From contig KN880449.1 in NCBI GenBank assembly GCA_000934385.1, positions 147,421 to 211,420 of the forward strand: DNA of 64,000 nt, in the 5' to 3' direction. Both the position numbers and the translations under genes were made by a program. Below are positions 1 to 11,768 of the stretch, piece after piece (positions within the stretch are counted from its first letter, which is position 1; each line of letters starts with the position of its first letter). Source of the stretch: Cylindrobasidium torrendii FP15055 ss-10 (taxonomy: Eukaryota > Basidiomycota > Agaricomycetes > Agaricales > Physalacriaceae). The notes under the pieces were generated by a model that had not been told where the DNA came from, searched no databases, and saw nothing but the letters and a program-made list of their open reading frames with translations.

Positions 1-306
1 TGACTACGTTGGTGACGACCTTCTGTATTTGAATCCTGATGGCATAGTGCCGGAGCAGGCGGTCATTCTCCCTAAACAGGAGAGGAAGAGCAGATTTCAT
101 GAGAATGCAGCGTTTGACAAGACGACGCTGGATGATGATGAGATTGTCGATGATAGCGATGAAGAGGCCGAGAGGCCGAGGACACGGAAAGAGCTTGAGG
201 AGTTGGACGGGTAAGACAAAAGGTGGATGTCTTTATTGCATCAAGTAAATGTAGGATTTCTGTAGCCAAACTCCACGATCTGTCGCTTTCACCGGCCAAT
301 GTCTGA
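1..306 (+). CDS. 3' end of an unidentified gene (partial)
   Basis: The window opens inside a reading frame (frame 2) that stays open from base 2. The visible part is acidic and charged, with the stretch TTLDDDEIVDDSDEEAERPR, and looks like a disordered C-terminal tail. Read straight through, it stops at 212-214. However, the stop overlaps a perfect donor (GTAAGA at about 211), and removing a 44 bp intron ending in TGTAG near 254 gives a last exon that stops at 304-306. Either end is possible; the longer one is given. I do not recognise the family, and the start lies outside the window. Confidence 0.55.
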
Positions 307-481
307 ACCCTGACAGCGAGCAGAATGCGAGCTGAGAGGGCGTCTCAAGGTGCACGTGGTCGTGACTTCAGGCATGCGTGGATCGTGACATCAGTGCGAT
401 CGTTCATGCATCGCGCGCCTGGGCCCTGGACGCCTTTAGTTCCTCCCACCACCACCACTACCAACATAATTGCTAATCATC

Positions 482-1766
482 ATGCCTCTTCCCCGTGGAA
501 TTGTCGAAGAAATCAAGCGGATTATCCCACCACTGGACGGGACGCTGCATAAGGGCCAGTCTGGTAAGTAGGTCGGATGCGTACATCGATGTTGGCAAGA
601 GCCAATGCCATCTATGCAGGCCGCGTTGGTGTTCTTGGAGGTGCACTTGAGTATGTCTGTCACCTCTCCCTCTACCAAGATTCTGCTGATGACAGTTGGT
701 CGTCAGCTATACTGGCGCACCGTTCTTTGCGTCGATGGCTGCTCTCAGATTTGTCAGTATCCAATGACATTCCTTCAACCTGTATATGCAGCCTTACGAA
801 GAGAGTAGGGCGCCGACTTGTCGCATGTCATCTGTTCGCCGACTGCTGCACCTGCTATCAAGTCGTACTCGCCCGACCTCATAGTGCATCCCATTCTTGA
901 ACCGAAAGGGTTTGTACTCATTTCTGTATTCTTTCTCTCATTCTCTCAGCCTTGGAATACGTCGCTCTCTTCCGTGCACCCAGATAGTAATCCAGCCCTT
1001 CAGAAATGCCGATATCGTGAAGAAAGAACTCTCTGGCCTGCTCAGCCGCCTGCATGTCATCATCATCGGCCCTGGTCTTGGGCGCGAGCCATACATGCAG
1101 ACGTACGCGTCCACCGCCATGCAGCTTGCACGTGAGCGCGGTATGTATCTCGTCATCGACGCCGACGCGCTTCTCCTCGTCGGTCAAGACCCTTCGCTCA
1201 TCCGGGGCTATCCCAAGGCGGTACTGACGCCAAACGTCGTTGAGTTCAAGAGGTTGTGCGAGCAAGTCGGTGTTGCTGAGGGCTACGACAAAAATAACAC
1301 GGACGAGCGGGCGGCAGGCGTGTCAAAGGCGCTGGGAGGCGTTACGGTGCTCCAGAAGGGCGGAGAGGACATTGTCGCTGTGGAGGGCAGTGAGTCGGTG
1401 CACGTTGATGTCGAGGGCGGCTTGAAGCGGTGTGGAGGGCAAGGTGATATCCTAAGTGGGTGCGTTGGGACTCTCTTGGCATGGGGGAAGTGTTATGAAG
1501 ATGGCGCATTCGGGTGAGTGACATTCAAATTGGCGTCTTTTGGCGAATCTAAGTGCCTTGTTTACAGGGATGGTAAGGTCTCATCATCGCGCGTCCCGCT
1601 TCTGGCGGCGGTTGGAGGCAGCATCGTTACTCGAACGACCAGTCGAAGGGCATTTTACAAGGAGGGACGAGGCGTTGTCACCCATGACATGCTCGGTGAG
1701 CTTGGCAAGTCTTTCACAGAAGTTTTTGGAGAGGCAGAGCAAGGAGAGAACAAGGGAAGGTTGTAA
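482..1766 (+). CDS. NNR2: ATP-dependent (S)-NAD(P)H-hydrate dehydratase
   Basis: This enzyme of the ribokinase-like YjeF C-terminal/CARKD family dehydrates damaged NAD(P)H hydrate back to NAD(P)H using a nucleoside triphosphate. The spliced product begins [18 protein letters not shown] and then shows family blocks: [18 protein letters not shown] near the N-terminus, [47 protein letters not shown], and the catalytic and nucleotide-binding loop [10 protein letters not shown] near the C-terminus. At least five short introns are needed, including one before GADLSHV (acceptor about 810) and one at 1514-1568. The product is about 340 residues, normal for the family. No organelle signal is obvious. 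It is convergent with the membrane-protein gene at 2010. Confidence 0.93.
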
Positions 1767-2009
1767 GTTGCCGGTGTGGACAAAATCAATGTATAATGGA
1801 ATGTATTCAAAGTCAATGTTCAACTTCCCGAAGAAATTCGGGCACGAAGATGTGAGATCTCGCGGAATGGGTCGATATTGCCTACCCTCCCTGAATTCAC
1901 TCGGATGCACTCGGTCGAAAGGCCAAGTTAAAAAGACATTCAATGTTCATCATAGAAATAAATACGACCCGAGCCCTACATTGCATCTATCAATCCACAT
2001 TTGAGCCCT

Positions 2010-2990
2010 CTAGTATGAGGAAGAAGGCAACAATGGGATCTTGTTATCCCGAACCTTCGCAGGGATGAGCCCAGGCGCAGCAAACAATGAGAATATGAGA
2101 ATCTCAGGGAGGGCACTGAGGGGATACCAGTACGCCTCGTTGTACGCCTTCGCCGTATCGCTGAATGTAGCAGTATAAAAGACCTCGCGGACTAGACAAA
2201 GCGCAGAGATCGCGCCGAGGAGGAGTGCGCCGTGTTTGACGCCGACTGAGTTGCTCATCGGTGTGCCCGCATATTCCTCTGGGTCTTCATACATTCCATC
2301 AGTACTGTATGAGGAAGGGAAGGAGGGAGACGTACGAGAGCGTTCCTTGCGAATGAGCATGATGGCTTGGATTGATTGAAAGACAGCCATGACGAGAAAG
2401 ATAATGGTACTGGCTTTGCGGTACGTTGACGCAGCATCGGGGTCGCTTGTGGCCTTGGTTGCGGCTGTTATAGCAAGAGCGACGGAAGCCATGCCTGCCA
2501 CGTGGAAGATGGTTCGACGAGAGCGGGTGGAGGTTTGCTTTTCGTTGGTGGTTTTGCTCAAGCGTGCTTCTCTGGACAAGTAGATTAATCACTGCGAGGG
2601 GGATTGTTGTGAGAGGGTGAATCACCTTGCTAGAACAAGCTCATAGGCGGCTAAGAGCAGGCCCAGGAATCCGGCACTGAATAGAACCTGGTCTGCGATG
2701 AACAAACCCTCTGTTTCTGCTGCTGCCTCGTCTTTTATCATCACAGCGCGGATGACAAATGCCACAATTCGGACTGTGTGTCGCACCGTCATTAAGAGGT
2801 CCAAATCATTCAAACGAAGCATCAAACCTTGAGAAAAGAGAATCATTGTGAACACAGTGCCCGACCGTAACTTGAACCAGAGGAATGGGTAATAGCACGC
2901 CAGTGGGATGTAGGCAACAACAAATATGATTGCTGCTGCAAAGGACTCGTATCCTGCGTAGGATGCATAGTTGAAATTCGTGGCTGGCAT
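2010..2990 (-). CDS. Seven-helix membrane protein, DUF7702/RTA1-like
   Basis: The start is the second in-frame ATG (MPATNFNYASYAGYES), because the residues before it resemble translated leader. Exon 1 carries about four hydrophobic segments, including AAAIIFVVAYIPLACYY and DQVLFSAGFLGLLLAAYEL. A roughly 55 bp intron (about 2576-2630) joins to exon 2, which has three more (IFHVAGMASVALAITAA, IFLVMAVFQSIQAIMLI, GALLLGAISALCLV) and ends in a polar tail. Seven predicted helices and the overall pattern match fungal DUF7702 proteins, which resemble RTA1-like lipid-stress membrane proteins. The substrate is unknown. A TATA element lies 96 bp upstream. The membrane topology is well supported; the family name is a judgement from pattern. 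Confidence 0.7.
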
Positions 2991-3819
2991 GGGTCGTAGA
3001 AAGAAAATAACAATAAAAAGGTTGGGCAAAAAGCTGGGCTGAAGAGGGAGGGGCGGGATAATGAGCTTAGCGTCAAGCGCCTTCGCTTATATACCATCTC
3101 CAAAGCTTCGGAGGAGGCGATACATGATGTTTTGACCTGTACCATCTCCGAGCTGAATATAGCACAAACGCTTCGGCGGCTGGGAATTCTGAGAAATATG
3201 CCGTTTTCCCTAATATTACCATTCAGGAATCAGCGTCACGAACCTACAGGACTCCAAGGGTGGCTCTGCGGAGAGATACTGACTGTTGGCGGTCAACTTT
3301 GAGTGTGGCGGTCTCCGGGCGAGTGATCGACACCCGCACCTCCGACGGAGATCCGGTGGGTAACTGGAAGAGGCAATGAACGCTTGCTGCGCGAGCCAGG
3401 TTTGCCATGCAGATCCTACATCGCTTCAAACATGCATGGTTCTGTTCTATAGTGAGTATTATGGACGACCTTCAGGCTTAAAGCTTAAGCTTAAGTAGCC
3501 AAACATTTAGACATGCACGGCTTTCGAACCGATTACTGAGCGGACCACACCTTGCTCATAAGTGTACACAGCCAGTACTAGGAAACAGTCAGGAGTGACA
3601 TCAAGTAGAGTTTGAAAGTCTTTGTTTCAATGTACCATGCACGCGGTGCATTTCCTACAGGATATATCCGCGCAACAAGAGTGCAATGCTTTTCGCATCT
3701 GCTGGAAGGAGGCGAGCTGCGAGCTGCAAAAACAAAAGTGGACAGGGGAGAGACGTGAAATCCGTGAATCATTAGTATGTACATAAGCTAAAAACCCTCT
3801 ATGGCAATGACATGTAGTT
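2991..3819. other. Intergenic region, 0.8 kb
   Basis: This holds the promoter of the leftward membrane-protein gene and the 3' flank of the leftward haem lyase gene. I see no convincing coding frame. A short palindromic AAGCTT/CTTAAG run sits near 3477-3497. Confidence 0.6.
3086..3093 (-). promoter_or_regulatory. TATA box of the DUF7702-like gene
   Basis: The minus strand reads TATATAAG, 96 bp upstream of the chosen ATG at 2990. This is an ordinary spacing for a fungal TATA promoter and supports that start. Confidence 0.5.
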
Positions 3820-4603
3820 TTAGTGTGGATTCTCGCGGAAGGACGCCCAAACCTCCTCCGTAGCATAAGAGACGCGCTCCTTGATGCTGCCAAAGTTATC
3901 TAGTGCGGGGCGGACGTCGAGAGAGAATGCGGGAGAGCCATCCGGTTCGTCGGGAGCAGAGTAGTAGTCAATGACATAGCGGACCTCTTCTCCAGTACTA
4001 GGTCTTCGAACGACCCAGTCATGCCGATCGAAGGGAGGCTCAGAGCTGAACAGGAAGGTTAAATCGAGTTAAATGGAGCCGAAGGAAAACGCACTTGAAG
4101 CGTGATGGTAGTAGCCAGCCCATAACCATGAACAGACGAGCCTTGGGGGACATTTGACCTGGCTTTCCTTGAAAGCGGGCGAGATGGATATCGCCTGTAA
4201 CGCCGGCGCGTCTCTCCCATCGCACGACCTCGTCCCAGGCCTCCTCGTTCAAAAAGTTGTGTATCTCGACCATTGTCTCAATGTGTTCCTCGGGGGTTTC
4301 CCACCCCTTCCTGACTAGCGCATTGTAGAATTGTTGGGGCGAAGGGTACTCCCAGCGCTCGGCAGTGTCACGAGGTATGCTGGAAACAGTGCGGTCGACG
4401 GGCAAGGCGATGGTCTGATTAGGGGCGGGCGCCTGCGAGAGCGTTGGCATTTGGTTGAGCTTTGAGTGGTCGATGGGGCATTTAGCAGCATCAGTCTCGA
4501 CGGGCGGCTTCGCAAGGGCAGCGTGGTCGATAGGGCACTTCGCGGGGCCGGCCAGGTTTTGTGCTGCCGCTGGCGTTGTTGGAGTCGAAGTTGTTTGGCC
4601 CAT
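3820..4603 (-). CDS. CYC3: Holocytochrome c synthase (cytochrome c haem lyase)
   Basis: Covalently attaches haem to cytochrome c in the mitochondrial intermembrane space. The protein starts MGQTTSTPTTPAAAQ and carries two CPIDH haem-regulatory motifs within the first 50 residues. The body has WEYPSPQQFYNALVRKGWETP and the family segment on haem-lyase activity (HNFLNEEAWDEVVRWERR, PKARLFMVMGWLLPSRF). One intron (about 4040-4094) splits the gene. Exon 2 encodes PPFDRHDWVVRRPSTGEEVRYV, with the invariant His in PFDRHDW presumed to ligate haem, then YVIDYY and SLDVRPALDN, ending FRENPH. About 245 residues is typical. I cannot separate the cytochrome c and c1 isoforms (CYC3 versus CYT2) with certainty. 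Confidence 0.93.
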
Positions 4604-6135
4604 CGTCGAGAAGATTGGTCAAGAAGTGCTCAGCCAAGGAGGTCACGTCGTTTACCTCTCACGGATCAGCCGGAGAACGCCGCAAACCGGCCCTAAAGTC
4701 CGCGTGACACAAAATGAAAATATTTTGATGTTGCACTCCATGACCATGACCACGAGGTAAGCGCCGTCTCCCGTATTTCGAAGAGATGAAAATTCCAACT
4801 TCGCCGAGCGCTGTGCTTTCTACCAATCGCACGTACGCAGTGTGGCACTTTTTGTCATAGTTACACTGATCGGTTCTTGCGCTGGTCTATGCAGTTTTTC
4901 TGACCGCCTTCACCAGATATCGACGCGTATCTCTTCTCCATACATCATGATAGATTCAATTGTGTGCGTCCCCACTTTTCTTCTTCATTCCCCATCATCG
5001 CGATGAGACAAAATTTTTCAAACTAGAGTATATGAGGCCAGAAGGTCTATGCTTTTATCAGCTTTTACTGAACCCTCCTCTCGTCGCGAACTGCGCTAAC
5101 CTCCCCTCCAGTAGGTGAGAATGCAGTCCAATTCCCCCAATCCCGGATGATATACAAGGAATTACCGCCTGAACCGTCCGTCGCCGGACGAACTTGACGA
5201 CAAATCCATGGCTGTTTTTTTAAAACGCTGATCCCCAACCACTTTCCGTCCCTCCGAGCTCGTACTCATGGAACCCCCAGCTTGTTGACTAGGCTTCTTT
5301 GTTGCACCCCTGTTCGGAGTACTGGTAAGTCTTCTCTCTAATCATCCATCCATCCATGATGCTATATCACGACGGTCTTCGTATCATTACTGCCGAAGAT
5401 GCCCGCCACAGCTCAATTTTTCGGGCACCCCCTCCTGAACCAAAAACTTTTCCTTCTCAGCTCTTGCTAATCTCCTTCCAGATTTCTCTGCTTGTTCCTT
5501 CTCGAAGATTTGCTATATTGTGAGTTGACTTTCCGCCTAGCATCTATCCCTTTCCGATGAGAACTTCATACCAAAATTATCAACTAGAAGCTGTTTCTGA
5601 GCTTCGGCCATGACTGCACACACCCTGAACTGATCATTCACTCCTCGTCGCGTCGTTTGTGGGCAATCCTCATTATTCCCTCAGATACATTTGCTATGCT
5701 TCACCGATAACCGGCTCTATCACGTAGTTTGTACCAATGCAACTTGCCTTCCTTCTTTGTCCTTTGTTCCCTGCGTTGCGAGTTTCGGTGTGCAGCTTTG
5801 GTCGACGCAACTACACTGTACTCTCTGAACGTCTGTCCTGGTGGCCGCAACGGGGGTTGTGGTCTACAAGTCGTTGCCCCCCTGCAAGCGTTACCTTCGT
5901 CGCATGACGAGCCTGAGACGAGAACCCGTCGACTGAGGGGAGCCTGCAGAAGCTCTGTGTGATATGTTCAAGAGGCTAATGGTAAATCGTAGAAGTATCA
6001 AGATTATAATTATATATATACATACTGCATAACATTAAAAGCAAGTCGCTGGAAAGGTGATTCAAGATGGAAAAGAAGTATTCTCTTCGTACTTATGTGC
6101 AGGGCGGCTTCATTCTCGCGAGTCGTTAACGGCAG
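4604..6135. other. 1.5 kb intergenic region, possible spliced non-coding transcript
   Basis: No homology-bearing frame is visible. From about 4900 to 6000 the plus strand is pyrimidine-rich and contains several intron-like pairs, for example GTAAGT near 5325 with CAG-type acceptors near 5460 and 5481, and GTGAGT near 5521 with an acceptor near 5588. A CATC repeat (AATCATCCATCCATCCATG) lies near 5341-5360. A 56-codon frame from 5736 has a hydrophobic start but nothing else to support it. Reading it as an untranslated RNA is inference. Confidence 0.3.
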
Positions 6136-7580
6136 TCAGATAATCTCAGCACCACGGCAAAACAGCGTAGCAGCGCGCCAGTCCAGTACAAGCCCCAGCC
6201 ACACGATCCACCCCAGTTGTCCATTGCGATTGAAGTTCTCTGTCAGGTTTATCAGCACTGCCCTACAGGCTGTCAAAAAGCAGCATTACCCCAACAACTC
6301 GACGGAACATCCAAGTCGACCGTGTTGAACTGCCAGATGAGATGGAGCGCAGTCCCGCCGACAGAAACGACAAAGTACACGGGGCCCTGCGCATTGAGGT
6401 AACCCGCGGCGGCGAGCCATGCGACGAAGACGACGGCGCATGCGATGAGGAGTGGGCGTATCCTGTTGCCGAAGAGGATTGCTGTAGATTTAACGCCGGC
6501 TTTGAGGTCGTCGGTGATATCTTGGCATGCGTATATCGTATCTAAACCTGATGGTCAGAGTTGGTTTGGTGAAGAAGGGATCGCGCGGACCGTAGACCAT
6601 CGTCCAGCTGAAAGACGCGGAGTGAGTTCATGTAGCATGCGGAGTTGTGCAGGACGTACCACCAGCATCCTAGCATCCCACACCCTATAATCTTGAAGTC
6701 GAGGGATCCGACGACGGATACCCAGGCAGTGATAAGCCCGAAGTTCATCGCGAAGCCCAGCCATGCCTGAGGCCAGTATGTGACGCGCTTCAGCAAAGGG
6801 TAAATCGCGAACCTATAGACAAATCATGTAAAGAGGGGTGCGAGGATATAAGAGTTGCACGCACAAAGGAAGAAGCTGGAAAAGTGCGACGTAGAGCCTG
6901 CAAGCCGTTAGTCGTTGGTCTGTGCTGGGAAAACATCAAGAACGTACGCAACACCTTCCAGTGTGAAGTAGAACACGGCGACACCGACAAGGTACTGGAT
7001 TCCGACGTATATAGAGGCGGCGAATACTGAGATACGTCCGCTGGGAAGAGGTCGAACCTTGCACCGTTCTTTATTCGGACAGGTGAGTCAGAGGGCATAC
7101 ACGCCGCAATGATTCGCGACCCACCGACAGCAGCGTCCATGTCGCGGTCAAAGATGTCGTTGATGGTGCATGCGGAGCTACGAACAACGAATGCCCAGAC
7201 GAGACATAGGCATAACCTGAGGGCATAATCATATAGCGACATAGGTTGGGTCGACTGAACTGCGTGTGCTGCCATCGTCAATCCCCACACTGCCGGAAGT
7301 TAAGAGAAACTGTAAGGGGTGCAATCAAATAGGCTCACCAAATGGCCAAAACATGAGCTTTGTCCCAGTGGACTATGGAATAGTCAATATGATGAAGTTG
7401 AAGCACTGGAAGGTTGCGGCATACCTTCTCCAGTCTGATCAACTCCATGTACGGGTGCAACACTGTTGGAGATATGTCCAGCGGAAATTTCAGGGGCCTT
7501 GCTTTCACTGCATCGAATGCATGCTCGCTTTTGGGTTCTCTGAGCGGAAGAATGTGTTCGTCTTGAGCAAGGGAAGGCAT
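6136..7580 (-). CDS. UbiA-type polyprenyltransferase, COQ2-like
   Basis: Transfers a prenyl chain to an aromatic acceptor inside a membrane. The spliced product starts MPSLAQDEHILPLREPK and has the family entry segment HPYMELIRLEKSTGTKLMFW. The first Asp-rich motif is NDIFDRDMD, followed after an intron by VRPLPSGRISV. The second Asp-rich motif is DTIYACQDITDD, followed by LKAGVKSTAILFG. Hydrophobic segments between and after these fit a nine-helix UbiA fold, and the end reads LVLDWRAATLFCRGAEII. Seven or eight small introns are needed. It could be the ubiquinone enzyme COQ2. However, the first 50 residues contain several acidic residues and do not look like a mitochondrial presequence, so it may belong to the COQ2-derived meroterpenoid group. 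No biosynthetic cluster partners are nearby. Confidence 0.87.
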
Positions 7581-9261
7581 GATAGTGGCTAAATCAAGCA
7601 AATAACTTTGCCCCAGTTTTATATTTGCAGCTCATTCTCTTTGTATTCAAGTAAAGGATGGGTTGACACGATCAATGAGCAGGCATGCATATTGTGTCGG
7701 TGCGAACATGAATCTGAGCAAAACAAGATCGGATCCGTATAGCTCGTGAAGCCCAATGGTCGGGCAAGGGACGGAGCCAGAGGGCCCTCGAAGCCGCGCG
7801 CCTCCGAGTAGACCAGTCTTTGCGAGAGTACGGACTCGTCGCGTCGCTGAACAACGTCGCTCGTCGCCTGAAATCCGAGATAGTCGCAAGGAACCGAGTC
7901 TGATCCTATTCCCCGTGGGCAGGAGAGATAGATGCCAGCCATCGTTTTCGAGGACGTTGAAGCCGTCCGCTTGATTTGAAACAGTGAGTAATGTAATGCA
8001 GGATGGCCGATCTCTTCCTCAATGAGCATTAGTGTTCAGATCCACGGTAGACTTGCATCATAGGGCTTGCTTTGTTTCCTTCGGTGTGGACAAGCTGCTC
8101 GGAAGACAGTGAGGCGGCGTCGGGGGCGAATTGACCCCGCACTCGAGCTATTGTGCGACCGGGATGCTGTCGGGGTCTTGAACCGGCATGCTCGGAGCAT
8201 AGTTCGAGGCAATCAGATCGCTTTCACCCCGACTGGGCCGCATGTCGACTGTGACTGAGAATGCCTTGGGACTCGGACATGTCTTGTTGGATAGGCAGAC
8301 TTCCGATGAAATCTGTAGCCACAATGCCGGCGTAGTGAAGTAGAATGAGTACTCTCAAGCCGCTGGCATAGCGAACCGTGTCAATTGAGAAAGTGAGTCT
8401 TTCGCAAGGCCGACTTTGTTCGTTGGTTTGTGGAAGTTGAAGGGAAGTGTGTCTCCGGAAATCGGGCCGAAGATCGATTCCGGAATGCCGAAAGCAAAAC
8501 GGTTGCCTGTTGACCTACTTCTGAATTTGTTCTGAATCAGCCTACTCAGAACGCCAAAATCACTATCTCTTACCTCAGAATTACTTTCTTGAATTCTCAG
8601 GCACGTAGATCTTTCTGCCAAAGGAATGGATTGGCTCTCTTGAGCCTTCGGCACTCCTCCTGCTCCTCTTCGTGACCTTCTTTTGTTCGTGCCCCTTGTC
8701 GGACCCATTGTGTTGCCACCAAGGCGAAGGGAATGGCATAAGGTAACCTTGAGCATCCTCCTCACAGACGAGTATCCGGATCACAACCTCGTCCATCGCA
8801 GTGCAATGGTCTGAATGAGTGGTGGAAAGAAGCACACTTTGTGCTCTGCGCGATAGCCAACATCTGGCAATGGGATGCTCAGTCTCCTACCTTGGCGCTC
8901 ATTGGGACAATGCGAGTGTTGCGCCACATGATGGCCCCCTCTGTATCACCTGTAGTCAAATTAGCTGTGCTCCTGCACGCGCTGGGTCCTTTGGTCTGGT
9001 TTTATCGAAAGAAGCGTGGCTTGCTGTGCGCGTGAGTGAGATATCCCACATGCTTCTGATATCGAATTCTAGGCGACCTTTCCTCCATCCCAGCAGCGTC
9101 ACCTAGTATGCTTCTCTGAGGGTAATTGCTGCGCGCGCTGGAAGGGATATAAAAGTCTGGATACGATGACGGCTTCCCTCAAGTTTTCCTCCAAAGTTCC
9201 TGCGTCACGAAATTGCTTGACAACGGAGTTCGCCATCTCTCCTTGACAGTCAACGCCCACT
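7581..9261. other. 1.7 kb region without a supported gene
   Basis: Several medium frames occur on both strands, the longest on the minus strand at 8355-8765, but none shows a recognisable family, a consistent exon set or strong coding signal. The right end holds the GH30 promoter with its TATA box at 9148. A decayed gene or an unrecognised short gene cannot be excluded. Confidence 0.5.
9148..9155 (+). promoter_or_regulatory. TATA box of the GH30 gene
   Basis: TATAAAAG lies 114 bp upstream of the GH30 start codon at 9262, in a suitable position for a secreted, regulated enzyme gene. Confidence 0.5.
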
Positions 9262-11584
9262 ATGCGCCTGCAACTTGCGGTTTCTCTCCTTTTTGCATCT
9301 TTTGTCGCTTCACAGCAGATATGGGATATTGTACGCTGCCTGTCGCACCCATCGCCGTGCATGATTGACCAGATACCTATGCATAGTGGCAAACAACATG
9401 GAATCGGGGACGGCTCTTCTCGTCTCTCAGTCCCTCTTCTCCCATCAACTTTGTCGACGGGGGAGGCTCTGGGAGTGCCAGCATTAACATAGCAGATGGA
9501 ACAGTGTACCAGCAAATGGCGGGCTTTGGCGGGACTCTGAGTACGCGGCGTCGGTACATCCACAGATTCCCCGCGCTGACATCACCTCTCCTAGGCGATT
9601 CCGGTGCACAGGTCCTCAATAACCTAAAGGTGCTTTTCATGTCATCCATGCGTTTCTTCCTTCGTTGACCCCGGTACACAGTCGACGAACTCCAACAATT
9701 ACTGGGCGTTGTTGAGATACCTTTTTGACACTACGGAAGGAGCAAACGCAGCTGGCCTGAGTTACTTGCGCGTGACACTCGCTGCCTCTGACTTCTCGCC
9801 GAGAGGAGGTACAAATCTCTTTCCATCTATCATGCGCATGATCTAACGCCTTTCTAGCCTATAGCTTCGACGATACGAACGGCGATACTTCATTCAACAA
9901 TTTCAACATCAACAATGCCCCATCCAATTTGTTCTCCGTACTGACCGATATCAAGTCCATTAATGGAGGTGCGTTACTGAACACTCAAAGCATCTTCTCC
10001 CTCTGACAACATCCGCAGCTATCAAGATACATGCTGTGCCCTGGTCTCCAGTACGTCTTCTTCAATGTTCGACGTATCCATCTAAGTCACTTTATAGCCA
10101 GCCTGGATGAAGAGCAGTGGTTCTATGAACGGAGGGTCCCTCAAATCTCAATACGTAACAAACTGTAAGCCCATCGTGCTTGCCTTTTTATTATGTACTT
10201 ACGCTTGTAGACGCTACCTACCTCCTTAAGTGCATACAGGGATTCAACTCCAAGGGCTTCTCTCTCTACGCCATTTCCATCCAGAACGAGCCACAGAACG
10301 ACAACCCAACATACCCGACCTCTACGCTCACCCCAGCGACGGAAGCACAGATTGGCATTGCGCTACGCAGCTTGATGGATAACAACGGATTCGGTGGTGT
10401 CAAGCTGATTGGGTATGAGCACAACTGGGATAACGCAGCGTCGTATCCAGTGCAGCTTATGCAGAATGCGCCGAACGCATTTGCTGGGGTCGCCTTCCAT
10501 TGCTATGCTGTGAGACCCTTCATTGCATCGAGGGATCTTTCTAATGGTACGACAGGGAGCGGTAGGAAACCAAGACTCGTTCCATTCGGCGTACTCGAAC
10601 AAGGAGGTTAGTACGCACTTCCCACGATCTGCCCTTGTCCTGATTTAGCTCTCGTAGATCTACTTCACAGGTACTTTGACTTCTTTCTAAGCTTCTCACA
10701 CATCTTCTAACACTTCAGGAAGAATGCTCTGGTACGATTGGAAGTGACTGGTGGTCTGATATTAAGTGGTACATGGACAACATGTACGTTCTCATGTTCT
10801 CGACACCGAACGTCTTATTCACACGCATCTTTCCAGTTTCATTGGGTCTGTACAGCACAGTTCGATGTCTGGACTGATGTGGAATATTGCACTCGATGGA
10901 AACGGCAATCCGTTGTATCCGGGGACGAACAGCTGTGGTGGAGGGTGCCGACCCATTGCGACTGTGAACAGCGATGGCTCGTACAGTGTCAACCAGGAGT
11001 GTCGGTGATCTCCGTTCACCAAGCTGTGGTTAAGTTAACATTTCCTATAGTCTATGCCATGGCACAAGCCTCGAAGGCTATCATTCCGAGGGATGCGGGC
11101 GGACCAACTGGACGTCGGATTGGCGTCACGGTCGGTGGCGACTTGAGCTGGGCACTTCGCGTTACTGCGTTTGTTACGGGGAGATCGAATTCTGCCGACT
11201 GGTCGAGGTATTCGATTGTTGTGCTGAACTGTGAGTAGAGTCGTTCCTTCTTGAGTTCGGGCTCACCAGTGTGCAGGGGACGACCAACCAAATGGCTCTT
11301 GGAACCCAACGGATGTAACTGCGACAATTAACTTCCGTGGTAGAACAGCGACGTATACGTTCCCGGTTGGAATTACCACTCTTTGGTGGTATGGTAAGTT
11401 CTGCCGTTCCCCTTTTTCTTCAAGGGCTAATGTTCTCTCAGCGGAAACCACCAATTTCAACGGGACCGCGGTCACCATGGACACTCTTGTGGGTGGAATC
11501 GGCGAGGGCCAGAAGCACAAGCAGAAGCACTTCAGCTGGCATGGCTTGTTCAACAAGGTCTTGCATCGTTCTTCGCACATATAA
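9262..11584 (+). CDS. Secreted glycoside hydrolase family 30 (probable endo-beta-1,6-glucanase)
   Basis: The product begins with a signal peptide (MRLQLAVSLLFASFVASQQ) and then the GH30 (beta/alpha)8 domain: SPINFVDGGG, QQMAGFGGTL, LSYLRVTLAASDFSPR, IKIHAVPWSPPAWMK. The acid/base glutamate is in ISIQNEPQNDNP. The nucleophile glutamate is in the ECSGT motif (about 10735), reached by splicing a small exon reading IYFT to an AAG acceptor. A histidine motif AFHCYAG lies between. The C-terminal beta domain follows (ATINFRGRTATYTFPVG), ending HGLFNKVLHRSSHI. About a dozen short introns interrupt it. Fungal GH30 enzymes of this pattern usually cut beta-1,6-glucan (pustulan, wall glucan), so remodelling of its own wall or mycoparasitic attack are both possible. 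Substrate is inferred from the family. Confidence 0.9.
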
Positions 11585-11768
11585 GCGTTGTATAGGGGCG
11601 TTGAGGCTATGTAAAGTTGTATTTATGAGATAAATGACCTCTTATGACCTTGATGATTGATAGTTAACTGTAGTATGTCAGTTGTTTTAATTGTTATCCT
11701 TTTATCGCAGTAAGTACAAGCAGATGCGTCATCGATACGATCACCCTGTGCTCGTACTCTCGACCATC

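Noticed and set aside
2300..2345. Candidate second intron (GTACGT...ATACAG) in the DUF7702-like gene
   Set aside because: It would be only about 31 bp, shorter than any other intron here, and its removal breaks a frame that otherwise reads through.
5736..5906. 56-codon plus-strand frame beginning with a hydrophobic stretch
   Set aside because: A signal-like start alone is weak evidence; the remainder has no Cys pattern or family feature.
8355..8765. Minus-strand frame of 136 codons with an in-frame 42 bp intron-like segment
   Set aside because: The product looks compositionally random and continues equally well with or without the intron. I could not extend it upstream to a sensible start.
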